Of a stretch of DNA of 64,000 nt, positions 53,605-61,372 are shown one piece after another. The position numbers and the translations under genes were made by a program. The DNA comes from Paenibacillus humicola (lineage in GTDB: Bacteria > Bacillota > Bacilli > Paenibacillales > Paenibacillaceae), in contig NZ_JAQGPL010000001.1 in the NCBI RefSeq assembly GCF_028826105.1, forward strand, positions 2,134,501 through 2,198,500, read 5' to 3'. The first letter of the stretch is position 1. The number at the start of each line of letters is the position of its first letter. Below the pieces are notes generated by a model, which had not been told where the DNA came from, searched no databases, and saw only the letters and a program-made list of their open reading frames with translations.

Positions 53605-54540
53605 ATGAATGTGCTGGAAATCCGGAATTTGACGAAAAAGTTTGGGGATTTTACCGCAGTGGACAATATGTCGCTCCGCATCCGGGAAGGCGAAATTTTT
53701 GGCTTTCTCGGTTCGAACGGCGCGGGAAAAAGCACAACGATCCATATGATCGCCTCGCTGCTGCGCATCACGAAGGGCGAGATTCTGCTGATGGGCAAAA
53801 GCATCGAAAAAAACAGCCGCTTTGCCAAAATGAATCTTGGCATCGTGCCGCAGGATATCGCCATTTACGAGAATATGTCGGCCTATGAGAATGTCAGCTT
53901 TTTCGCGGGCCTGTACGGGCTGCGGGGCGGTAAACTGAAGGAGCGGACGGAAGAGGCGCTGCAATTCGTAGGCCTAGCCGACAAAGCAAACAGCCGGCCG
54001 GTCAATTTTTCCGGCGGGATGAAGCGCCGGCTGAACATCGCCTGCGCGATTGCGCACCGGCCGAAGCTGATCATTATGGACGAACCGACCGTAGGCATCG
54101 ATCCGCAGTCGCGCAACTACATTCTGACATCGGTGCAGAAGCTGAACGAAATGGGCTGTACGATCATTTATACCAGCCACTATATGGAAGAAGTCGAGGA
54201 AATCTGCACGCGCATCGCCATTATGGATCATGGCAAAATCATTGCGGAAGGCACGAAAGAGCAGCTCAAAGCCATCATCACCGATACGAAGGACATCCGG
54301 ATCGAGACGAAGTCCGCGGACGGCCTTCCGATGGAGGCGATCCGCAGCCTTCCGGGCATTCAGGCGGCAGAGGCGGACGAGAACGTCATCAAGATTCATT
54401 CGCGGACGGAAGTCAACAACCTGAACCGCATTTTGCAGGAGCTGTTGAAGGCCGGCATTGAAGTCCGTTCGCTGCAGGAGAAGGAGCCGAATCTGGAGAC
54501 GGTCTTCCTCACGCTGACGGGCCGTTCGCTCCGGGATTAA
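53605..54540 (+). CDS. ABC transporter ATP-binding protein (LnrL-like)
   Basis: 311 residues, ATG at 53605. Walker A GSNGAGKSTT near residue 40, Q-loop VPQD, signature FSGGMKRRLNIACAIA near 137, Walker B LIIMDEPTVGIDP near 157, H-loop TSHYMEE. The C-terminal 85 residues are the extension seen in drug-exporting ABC-2 ATPases. It works with two permeases that follow after 24 and 3 bases. In the B. subtilis Lnr system this transporter confers resistance to linearmycins and other polyenes. Confidence 0.92.
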   Translation: MNVLEIRNLTKKFGDFTAVDNMSLRIREGEIFGFLGSNGAGKSTTIHMIASLLRITKGEILLMGKSIEKNSRFAKMNLGIVPQDIAIYENMSAYENVSFFAGLYGLRGGKLKERTEEALQFVGLADKANSRPVNFSGGMKRRLNIACAIAHRPKLIIMDEPTVGIDPQSRNYILTSVQKLNEMGCTIIYTSHYMEEVEEICTRIAIMDHGKIIAEGTKEQLKAIITDTKDIRIETKSADGLPMEAIRSLPGIQAAEADENVIKIHSRTEVNNLNRILQELLKAGIEVRSLQEKEPNLETVFLTLTGRSLRD

Positions 54541-54564
54541 CGGCAGGGGAAAGGGGAGGAACAA

Positions 54565-55683
54565 ATGAACATTCTCAGTATCGCGCGAAAAGAAATCAAA
54601 AGGGATTTTCGGGATATTCGAACGCTCATCTTTATGCTGGTCTTTCCGATCGTGCTGATGTTGATTCTGGGGACGGCGCTGACGAACGCGTTCAGCTCCA
54701 GCATTCAGCTGGGCGGCATGACGCTGCTGTATCGGGTGGACGCCGGCAGCGGGGCGGCCGCCGCGTGGCAGACGTTTATGAAAGGCGCCGCCGGTTCGGG
54801 CGTCGAATTCGTCAAGGCCGAGCCCGGAACGGACGGCAAAAGCAAGGTGGAAGACAATACCTATACCGGCTATGCGGACGTCACCGACAAAGGTGTCCGC
54901 TACTACGGCAGCAGCCGCAGTACGCTGGAAAGCAGCGTGATCCAGGGCATGCTGAACGTGTTTGCGGATAAATACAATCTGGCGGCCGGCGTGGCCGAGT
55001 CGGCGCCTTCGAAGGTCGGCGCGGTGCTCGCGGCTTCGGCGCGCGGAGATATCGTGCAGGAGCAGTCGCTGAATGCCGATCGTGCTCCCGGCGCGCTTGA
55101 TTATTACGCGATGTCGATGACCACCATGATCGTGCTGTACGGGGCGATTTCGGCCAACTCCCTGATGCGCGGCGAAATTGCGCGGCGTACGTCGATGCGG
55201 CTGCTGGCTTCACCGGTTTCCCGGGCCGAGGTATTCATCGGAAAAATAGCCGGCAGCATCGTGCTGAACCTGCTGTGCGTCGTTGCAGTGGTCGTATTCA
55301 GTCTGCTCGTCTATAAAGCAAACTGGGGGAGTCATTACGGCGCCGTCCTTCTGGTCCTGTTAACCGAAATCATGTTCGCCGTCAGCCTGGGACTTGCGAT
55401 CAGCTATTTCATGAAAGGCGAAGCGTCACGCGGCGTGCTGATGATCCTGACCCAGATTTTCTCCTTCATCGGCGGCGCTTATTTTCCGGTCGGCAGCGGG
55501 AACGGCCTTTGGAGCTACCTGCCCTATTTGTCCCCGCTGCACTGGGAAAACACGGCGCTTACGCAAATCATATACGCCGACAGTGTGCGGGGCGCCATTC
55601 CGGCAATCGGGCTGAATGCCGGCCTGGCCGCACTGCTGATCGCGATTGCCGCATTCGCGATGAAGAGACGGGAGGGACTTTAA
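54565..55683 (+). CDS. ABC-2 permease (LnrM-like)
   Basis: 372 residues, ATG at 54565 after GGGGAGGA. One membrane helix near residues 18-40, a long extracytoplasmic segment to about 180, then five helices, with MTTMIVLYGAISANSLMRGEI and RTSMRLLASPVSRAEVFIGK marking the cytoplasmic coupling region. It pairs with the next permease to give a heterodimeric ABC-2 exporter. Confidence 0.9.
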   Translation: MNILSIARKEIKRDFRDIRTLIFMLVFPIVLMLILGTALTNAFSSSIQLGGMTLLYRVDAGSGAAAAWQTFMKGAAGSGVEFVKAEPGTDGKSKVEDNTYTGYADVTDKGVRYYGSSRSTLESSVIQGMLNVFADKYNLAAGVAESAPSKVGAVLAASARGDIVQEQSLNADRAPGALDYYAMSMTTMIVLYGAISANSLMRGEIARRTSMRLLASPVSRAEVFIGKIAGSIVLNLLCVVAVVVFSLLVYKANWGSHYGAVLLVLLTEIMFAVSLGLAISYFMKGEASRGVLMILTQIFSFIGGAYFPVGSGNGLWSYLPYLSPLHWENTALTQIIYADSVRGAIPAIGLNAGLAALLIAIAAFAMKRREGL

Positions 55684-55686
55684 ACG

Positions 55687-56835
55687 GTGAACAATTTAAT
55701 TTGGCTGATCCGAAAAACGCTGCTCAATACGTTCCGTATCCGAAAAAACGTGTTCGCCTATATCGGCATGCCCCTAATGGGGGTCGTGCTCTCGTTTATC
55801 CTGTACGGCCACAACCAGCAGAGCATGCTGCGGCTCGGCATCGCGAGCAGCGACGGCAGCGACGCCATTACCCGGGATGCCGCCGCTTTCGTAACCGGCC
55901 TGCAGCCGGTGAAGGTTACCGCCCTGAATGAAGCGGAGCTGCGAAAGGACATTGCCGCCGGCAGCCTCGACGCCGGGCTCGTGTTCGACAAAGGATTCGG
56001 CGAAAGCGTCCGGGCCGGGCGCCCGGCCGGCATCCAAATCATGTCCGTGAAAGGCGCGCAGGTCACCGCTTACATCAAGTCGATGCTAAACGAATATATT
56101 GCGAATGTCGCGGCGATCGGCTCGGCGGCCGGAACCGACGATGCGGCGTTCAAGAAGCTGTACGACGGCTACCGTGACGGCGGGTTCAAGGTCGCCGCGG
56201 AGCGGCTCGCGGACACGTCGTCCGAAAAGAATACCAGCTACCAGTCGATCGGATTTCTCATCACGTTTATGCTGTTTTCCGCATTCAATCTGACCGATTT
56301 GATTTTGAAGGAGAAGGAGAACCGCACTTACTTCAGGCTGCTGTCCTCGCCGGTCTCGGCTAAAATGTACGTGCTGGCCAATGTAATCGTCAGCCTTGCG
56401 GTGATGCTGATTCAAATCGCGATTACGCTGTTTGTCATGAAATACGTGTTTCATCTTGCCTCGGGAATACCTTTGGTCAAGACGGGAACGATGCTGCTGA
56501 TGTTCGGTCTGACGGCGGTCGGCTTGTCGCTGATGATCGTGGCGCTTTCGAAAAGCAGCACCTCGGCCAGCGCCTTGATGAATTTGATCGTAACGCCGAC
56601 CTGCCTGCTGTCCGGCTGCTTTTTCCCGATGTCGATTATGCCGGCTTCGGTGCAGAAAATTGCCGAATTTCTCCCCCAGCATTGGCTGCTCGACTCGTTC
56701 GTAAAGCTGCAGGAGGGAAGCGGCCTTGGAGGTCTGTCCCTTAATCTCGCCATCCTGGCCGCCTTCGCGGCGGCATTTGCGCTGATCGCCGTTTACAAAT
56801 TCAGCCGCAGCAACGATACGCGCGTCTTTACCTAG
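55687..56835 (+). CDS. ABC-2 permease (LnrN-like)
   Basis: 382 residues, GTG start at 55687, three bases after the previous stop, GGGAGGG upstream within that gene. Same topology as its neighbour: N-terminal helix, outer domain (about residues 45-170), then five helices; coupling segment ENRTYFRLLSSPVSAKMYVLAN. The two permeases share the overall plan but are clearly diverged from each other, consistent with an obligate heterodimer. Confidence 0.9.
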   Translation: MNNLIWLIRKTLLNTFRIRKNVFAYIGMPLMGVVLSFILYGHNQQSMLRLGIASSDGSDAITRDAAAFVTGLQPVKVTALNEAELRKDIAAGSLDAGLVFDKGFGESVRAGRPAGIQIMSVKGAQVTAYIKSMLNEYIANVAAIGSAAGTDDAAFKKLYDGYRDGGFKVAAERLADTSSEKNTSYQSIGFLITFMLFSAFNLTDLILKEKENRTYFRLLSSPVSAKMYVLANVIVSLAVMLIQIAITLFVMKYVFHLASGIPLVKTGTMLLMFGLTAVGLSLMIVALSKSSTSASALMNLIVTPTCLLSGCFFPMSIMPASVQKIAEFLPQHWLLDSFVKLQEGSGLGGLSLNLAILAAFAAAFALIAVYKFSRSNDTRVFT

Positions 56836-56960
56836 ACCCGGCGGTACCGGCAAGTAAAAATGTCAATGCCGTGCACGCTTTGCAGACGCCTGGTGCGTTT
56901 GGAAGGCTGCAGCCGTAAAGAGTTCTGCTGCGCCGATGACCTGGTCTCGACGATTTTCAG

Positions 56961-56986
56961 AAGGGCTGCCGCGAGAGGCGGCCCTT
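56961..56986 (+). terminator. Possible weak terminator after the Lnr-like operon
   Basis: AAGGGCTGCCGC pairs with GCGGCCCTT around a short loop; only a few T residues follow, so it is a hairpin of uncertain strength. Confidence 0.35.
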
Positions 56987-57019
56987 TCCTGCTGCCGGAC
57001 GGAAATCAAAAGCAGCCTC

Positions 57020-57048
57020 TTGAAAAGGGGCGATGGACGAAGTACAAT
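57020..57048 (+). promoter_or_regulatory. araA promoter
   Basis: TTGAAA (57020-57025), 17-base spacer, TACAAT (57043-57048). The predicted start near 57055 places the first AraR box just downstream. The leader to araA is about 275 bases. Confidence 0.75.
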
Positions 57049-57062
57049 AAGTTTGATCGAAG

Positions 57063-57074
57063 TTGTACGTACAA
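57063..57074. promoter_or_regulatory. AraR operator 1
   Basis: TTGTACGTACAA is a perfect palindrome matching the B. subtilis AraR core TTGTWCGTACAA. It overlaps the start of transcription. Confidence 0.85.
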
Positions 57075-57159
57075 GTTGGAGGGACGAATGGCTGGATGTC
57101 GGCCCGCACCGAAGCGAGATACCTTTCTTGCCATCATTTTTAGTTGAATCGGTGGAATT

Positions 57160-57171
57160 GTTCGTACAAGT
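57160..57171. promoter_or_regulatory. AraR operator 2
   Basis: TTGTTCGTACAA matches the AraR core with one asymmetric base. It is centred 97 bases from operator 1, compatible with DNA looping. Confidence 0.83.
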
Positions 57172-57246
57172 TGTGAAAAACGATTTGCTGCTTTTTACAG
57201 GTAGTTTCAGCTCGTTATGAAAAACCGAACATGGAACGCCAAAACA

Positions 57247-57322
57247 AGCCGATGCTTCCGAAGCGAGGTGCCGCCCGCAAAGGCGGTTCGTTACGGAAGC
57301 CTCGCAAAACCGTTTGAGGAGG
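57247..57322 (+). promoter_or_regulatory. Structured leader element before the araA ribosome binding site, related to the 25.5-kb repeat
   Basis: The element opens AGCCGATGCTTCCGAAGC and ends CGCAAAAC-CG-TTTGAGGAGG. The 25.5-kb repeat read in the direction of its gene opens AGCCTATGCTTCCGAAGC and ends ACAAAAC-TTTGAGGAGG, with 37 bases of different sequence between the conserved ends in both cases. The middle here forms CCGCC/GGCGG inside GCGAGG/CCTCGC, and an alternative pairing GCTTCCG/CGGAAGC is possible. Confidence 0.7.
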
Positions 57323-57328
57323 TCCAGC

Positions 57329-58819
57329 ATGTTAAGTGTAAAGCCTTATCGATTTTGGTTCGTGACCGGCAGCCAGCATTTGTACGGACCGGAGACGCTG
57401 CTGGAGGTGGCGGAGCACTCGCAGACGATCGTTCGGGGGCTGAACGGCGATGACGCCGTTCCCTTCGAGATCGTATTCAAGCCGGTGCTGACGACGCCGG
57501 AGGAAATTTACCGGCTGTGCATCGAAGCGAATGCGGACAGCGGATGCGCGGGCATCATGACGTGGATGCACACCTTTTCCCCGGCTAAAATGTGGATCGC
57601 CGGCTTGTCCGAGCTGCGCAAGCCGCTGCTTCATCTGCATACGCAGTTTAACCGCGATATTCCATGGTCCACCATCGACATGGACTTCATGAACACGAAC
57701 CAATCGGCGCACGGCGACCGCGAATACGGGTTCATCGGCGCTAGGATGGGCATCGCCCGCAAGGTTGTGGTCGGCCATTGGGAAGATGCGCAGGTGCGCG
57801 GCCGCATGGCCGGCTGGATGCGCACGGCGGCCGCATTTACGGAGAGCCGCTCGCTCAAGGTCGCCCGCTTCGGCGATAATATGCGGCAGGTGGCCGTTAC
57901 CGAAGGGGACAAGGTCGAGGCGCAAATTCAATTCGGCTGGTCGATCAACGGCTACGGCATCGGCGATCTGGTTCAGCGGATGGCGGACATCGACGAAGCG
58001 CAGGTTCATGCGCTCACCGATGAATACGAAACGCTGTACGAGATTTCGCCCGAAACGCGCAGTACGCCGGCGCTGTGGGAGTCGATCCGCGAACAGGCCC
58101 GCATCGAGCTCGGATTGAAGGCGTTTCTGGAGGAGGGCGGCTTCTCCGCCTTTACGACGACCTTTGAGGATCTGCACGGCATGAAGCAGCTTCCGGGCCT
58201 GGCCGTCCAGCGGCTGATGGAAGCCGGCTACGGATTCGGCGGCGAAGGCGACTGGAAAACGGCGGCGCTCACGCGTCTCGTCAAAATGATCGCCGGCAAC
58301 AAAGGCACGTCCTTCATGGAGGATTACACCTATCATTTCGAGCCGGGCAACGAAATGATTCTCGGCGCCCACATGCTGGAAATTTGCCCGACGATCGCGG
58401 CGGATCGCCCGCGCCTGGAGGTTCATCCGCTCGGGATCGGCGGCAAAGCGGATCCCGCCCGCATGGTTTTCAACGGCCGCGGAGGCCGCGCCGTCAATGC
58501 GACGCTGATCGATTTGGGCCGCCGCTTCCGGCTGATCGTAAACATCGTCGATGCGGTGCAGCCTTCCGAGCTTATGCCGAAGCTGCCGGTTGCGCGCGTG
58601 CTGTGGAAGCCGCAGCCGTCGCTCTCCGAATCGGCGGAAGCGTGGATTCACGCGGGCGGCGCGCATCACACCGTCTTTTCTTACGAAGCGACGCCGGAGC
58701 AGCTCGTCGACTGGGCGGAGATGGCCGGCATCGAATGCGTCTTCATCGATAACCGTACCGACCTGCTCGCTTTCCGCAACGGGCTGCGGCTGAGCGAAAT
58801 GTATTGGCGGCTGCAGTAA
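57329..58819 (+). CDS. araA: L-arabinose isomerase
   Basis: 496 residues from [19 protein letters not shown] upstream. AraA family motifs: [52 protein letters not shown], and the metal ligands Glu/His in [30 protein letters not shown] and [10 protein letters not shown]. It interconverts L-arabinose and L-ribulose in the cytoplasm. Two AraR boxes control its promoter. araB and araD are not adjacent, and a terminator follows at once, so here araA is monocistronic. Confidence 0.97.
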   Translation: MLSVKPYRFWFVTGSQHLYGPETLLEVAEHSQTIVRGLNGDDAVPFEIVFKPVLTTPEEIYRLCIEANADSGCAGIMTWMHTFSPAKMWIAGLSELRKPLLHLHTQFNRDIPWSTIDMDFMNTNQSAHGDREYGFIGARMGIARKVVVGHWEDAQVRGRMAGWMRTAAAFTESRSLKVARFGDNMRQVAVTEGDKVEAQIQFGWSINGYGIGDLVQRMADIDEAQVHALTDEYETLYEISPETRSTPALWESIREQARIELGLKAFLEEGGFSAFTTTFEDLHGMKQLPGLAVQRLMEAGYGFGGEGDWKTAALTRLVKMIAGNKGTSFMEDYTYHFEPGNEMILGAHMLEICPTIAADRPRLEVHPLGIGGKADPARMVFNGRGGRAVNATLIDLGRRFRLIVNIVDAVQPSELMPKLPVARVLWKPQPSLSESAEAWIHAGGAHHTVFSYEATPEQLVDWAEMAGIECVFIDNRTDLLAFRNGLRLSEMYWRLQ

Positions 58820-58840
58820 GCGCCGCACGAATGCTTGACA

Positions 58841-58868
58841 AGCCGCGCCAAGCGGCCGGCTTTTTTAC
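58841..58868 (+). terminator. Intrinsic terminator after araA
   Basis: AGCCGC, GCCAA loop, GCGGC(C)GGCT, then TTTTTT. Confidence 0.8.
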
Positions 58869-58894
58869 CTGCACCGGCTAAATGAATTCCTTTT

Positions 58895-58923
58895 GCGTCC
58901 CTTTCTGAAAGGGGCGTTTTTTT
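58895..58923 (+). terminator. Second hairpin with T run downstream of araA
   Basis: GCGTCCCTTT, CTG loop, AAAGGGGCG, then TTTTTTT. It probably backs up the araA terminator. Confidence 0.78.
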
Positions 58924-58932
58924 ATTTTGCAG

Positions 58933-58948
58933 GGAAGGTTAACCTTCC
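58933..58948. promoter_or_regulatory. Perfect 16-base palindrome upstream of the DUF2935 gene
   Basis: GGAAGGTTAACCTTCC is a perfect palindrome 170 bases before the DUF2935 gene. It may be an operator; no known regulator consensus was recognised. Between it and 59118 I see no gene. Confidence 0.35.
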
Positions 58949-59118
58949 GCCATCCTTTCTTTCGTTCGAAGAGCAGAAGCCTGTTCCGCCGACGGCAGAC
59001 GGCGCCAGCCGTGTTTTCTTTCTTGGGGCGAGCATTCATGCTCTGTCACATCATTGGGCGAATGCACATATCGTAGAGGAGTTGCAAGTTATTCGGCTCC
59101 AAGGGAGGATAATGGAAA

Positions 59119-59925
59119 ATGGCAATGACAGATGCGCAGGCGGCGCTCTTCGAGCACCGGTTCTGGCTGCAAATTCTCGGCGATCATGCTCGGTTCATCC
59201 GCGATGCGCTGGCACCTAAGGAGACGGGAGACATCCGGACAGCAAGCGAGCTTGTCCAAACGTTCGACAGTCTGCTTGCGGAGTCGCGTTCGCCGGAAGC
59301 GGAAAGCCGGCTTGCGGAGCTCAATCTGGCCGCGTACCAGGCGGCGACCGATCTGCGCAATTTTAAGCTGAACCTGCTGGAACGGATGCTGCTCGGCAAG
59401 GTGACCATCGGTCTGACGCCGACTTTCGTGAACCATATGGTGAACGAGCTGGAGGAATACTGCCGCATTTTGCATGCGCTTCTGGCCGGGCAGCCGGTGC
59501 CGCAGTTCTCGCCGCTTCACTACGATTTGCTGTGGCTGCAGGACGCTTTCGGCCATGCAGGCGCCATTCATATGGATCTGGACCGCGTCGAACGGATGCT
59601 CCTGGAGAAAAGCCGCCATTTCGAGAAGCATTTTCAGGCGCTGTATTTGAAGGCGGTGGAAATGGCGGGGTACATGCGGACGCAGCTCGCCGATTATCCG
59701 GCATTCCGGCGCTTCCATGCCGACATCGATCTGGAGATGAACCTGTTCCGCAAATTTTTGGCCGAACTGCTGGAGATGGAGCTCGGCGCGGAGGTGCTCG
59801 ACCGGATCAGCCCGCTGATGCCGGATCATATGGGACGCGAGGAGTGTTATTATTTAACGAAGCTGGCACGGCTCGGCCTGGTGCCGTCACCGGGCTGCGA
59901 CCCGGCGAAGCCGCGGGTGGAGTAA
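59119..59925 (+). CDS. DUF2935 family protein (hemerythrin/ferritin-like helical bundle)
   Basis: 268 residues, ATG at 59119 with AAGGGAGGA upstream. Two similar halves each begin with an EH-x-FW or WLQDAFGHA-type helix: FEHRFWLQILGDHARFI (residues 11-27) and LLWLQDAFGHAGAIHMDLD (residues 134-152). This matches the DUF2935 layout, two four-helix units with His/Glu residues that could bind metal. Function is unknown in the family, which is common in spore-formers. It is monocistronic with a terminator 160 bases downstream. Confidence 0.85.
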   Translation: MAMTDAQAALFEHRFWLQILGDHARFIRDALAPKETGDIRTASELVQTFDSLLAESRSPEAESRLAELNLAAYQAATDLRNFKLNLLERMLLGKVTIGLTPTFVNHMVNELEEYCRILHALLAGQPVPQFSPLHYDLLWLQDAFGHAGAIHMDLDRVERMLLEKSRHFEKHFQALYLKAVEMAGYMRTQLADYPAFRRFHADIDLEMNLFRKFLAELLEMELGAEVLDRISPLMPDHMGREECYYLTKLARLGLVPSPGCDPAKPRVE

Positions 59926-60002
59926 GCGGGAAGCAGCCGGGCGGGCCGGCATCCTTTCGTTCGTCGGACGGCTGCGAGCGGGTCCGGGAAGAAAGCGCGA
60001 TA

Positions 60003-60060
60003 AACCGGCCATTTCGGCGCAAGACCGGCCATTTCGGCTCAAACCAGCTATTTGGGCACG
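60003..60060. repeat. Three short tandem repeats of 20 bases
   Basis: Copies at 60003-60022 and 60023-60042 differ at only a few positions (core ACCGGCCATTTCGG), and a third degenerate copy (ACCAGCTATTTGGG) follows to 60060. It lies between the DUF2935 gene and its terminator. Confidence 0.8.
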
Positions 60061-60081
60061 ATGGGAAGAATAGGGGACCTA

Positions 60082-60117
60082 AGGTCAACGGGAGTGATCC
60101 CGGTTGGCCTTTTTTTA
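60082..60117 (+). terminator. Intrinsic terminator after the DUF2935 gene
   Basis: AGGTCAACGGGA pairs with TCCCGGTTGGCCT around GTGA, followed by TTTTTTT. Confidence 0.88.
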
Positions 60118-60302
60118 TGGCCGTTCGTTGATGTCCGCTGCTCAAGAAGCCGTTAGGAGCGGGTTGTTTTCTATTTTTCGGGCATAGAAAAGGAAATCTT
60201 CGATGTCAGATTCTATATTCTTTATGTCATATAATATAACGCAATATCGGCCTTTTTGGTATTTTAACAAAAATAAACGTTCGAAATTTGAAAATATTAC
60301 AG

Positions 60303-60331
60303 TGAAACGGTCGTAGTTTTTAATTATAATG
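60303..60331 (+). promoter_or_regulatory. Promoter of the Rieske-ABC cluster in an AT-rich region
   Basis: GTGAAA (60303-60308), 17-base spacer, TATAAT (60326-60331), 40 bases before the Rieske gene. The stretch 60170-60360 is strikingly AT-rich against the window and has no gene I can support. Confidence 0.6.
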
Positions 60332-60371
60332 TAAATTAATCTAACACTAGAAACAGGGGAGTGAAGAAAAG

Positions 60372-61352
60372 GTGCGAGGACTACAGGATCCGGTGCTGAT
60401 CAACGAATGGCACTCCGTCATAAAGTCGGAGGATCTGCAGGACAAGCCGGCGCAGGCAATCATTTTGGGTGAGCGAATCGTATTGTACCGGACCGCCGAC
60501 GGCACGCCGCACGCCATGCGGGATCTGTGCGTTCACCGGGGAGCGGCGCTGTCGCTCGGCCATGTGCAGGATGATTTGCTGGTGTGCCCCTATCACGGCT
60601 GGATGTACGACGAACAGGGCCGGTGCGTCTGCATACCGGCGCAGCAGGAGCGCAAAATTCCGTCCAAATCGGCGACAAGCGTCTATTCATGCAAGGAAAA
60701 ATACGGTCTGGTCTGGGTCAACATGGGGCAGCCGGCTGACGATATTCCGGTATTCGAGGAGCATGAAGATCCGTCCTACCGGTCCGTGGTCAGCGGTCCT
60801 TATCGGGTGAAGGCGGCAGCGCCCAGAGTGCTGGAAAACTTCCTGGACTTCTCGCACCTGATGTGGCTGCACGCCGGGCTGCTCGGCTCGCCCGACCATC
60901 CGGACGTGCCGGATTACAAGGTCATGCCCCACAATGGCGGCATTCGGACGGAGGCGGTGCCGATCTATCGGCCTCACGCCGACGCGAGCGGGAAGTCTAC
61001 GGTCAATCTGTACGTGAAGGAGGCGCTCAGGCCGCTGACGGGGAAGTTCCGCAAGGAAACCGAAGGAAGCGGCGACGTGATTGCCATGATGCTGAATACC
61101 CGGCCTGTCTTGGCCAACGAAACGATCTGTTATATCGTCATCAGCCGCAATTTCGCGCACGACGTTCCGGATGACAAATATGTGGAATTTCAGGATCTGG
61201 TCATGGGACAGGATACGGCGGTCGTGGAAAGCCAGGAGCCGGAATATTTGCCGCTCGACCTGCAGGCGGAGCTCAGCCTCAAGTCGGACCAGATGTCCAT
61301 CGCATACCGGAAATGGCTGAAAGAGCTCGGCGTCACGATCGGCACGGCATAA
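60372..61352 (+). CDS. Rieske non-heme iron oxygenase, alpha subunit type
   Basis: 326 residues, GTG start at 60372, AGGGGAGTGAAG upstream. Rieske [2Fe-2S] ligands Cys53-x-His55 (CVHRG) and Cys72-x2-His75 (CPYHGW). The mononuclear iron site has the classic E-N-x2-D-x2-H-x4-H pattern: Asp159, His162, His167 (ENFLDFSHLMWLH). The small size and lack of a beta subunit point to the VanA/phthalate-dioxygenase-like or demethylase group (monomeric alpha type). No ferredoxin or reductase gene is present in the window. It is 20 bases before a binding-protein gene, so it may oxidise or demethylate the transported substrate. Confidence 0.92.
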   Translation: MRGLQDPVLINEWHSVIKSEDLQDKPAQAIILGERIVLYRTADGTPHAMRDLCVHRGAALSLGHVQDDLLVCPYHGWMYDEQGRCVCIPAQQERKIPSKSATSVYSCKEKYGLVWVNMGQPADDIPVFEEHEDPSYRSVVSGPYRVKAAAPRVLENFLDFSHLMWLHAGLLGSPDHPDVPDYKVMPHNGGIRTEAVPIYRPHADASGKSTVNLYVKEALRPLTGKFRKETEGSGDVIAMMLNTRPVLANETICYIVISRNFAHDVPDDKYVEFQDLVMGQDTAVVESQEPEYLPLDLQAELSLKSDQMSIAYRKWLKELGVTIGTA

Positions 61353-61372
61353 ATAAGAGCTGGAGGGTTCAT

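Noticed and set aside
56860..57147. 95-codon plus-strand open frame before araA
   Set aside because: It runs through the araA promoter and first AraR box and has no family resemblance.
57176..57192. cre site in the araA leader
   Set aside because: The GAAAAACGATTTGC stretch has one base too many between TG and CG for the consensus.
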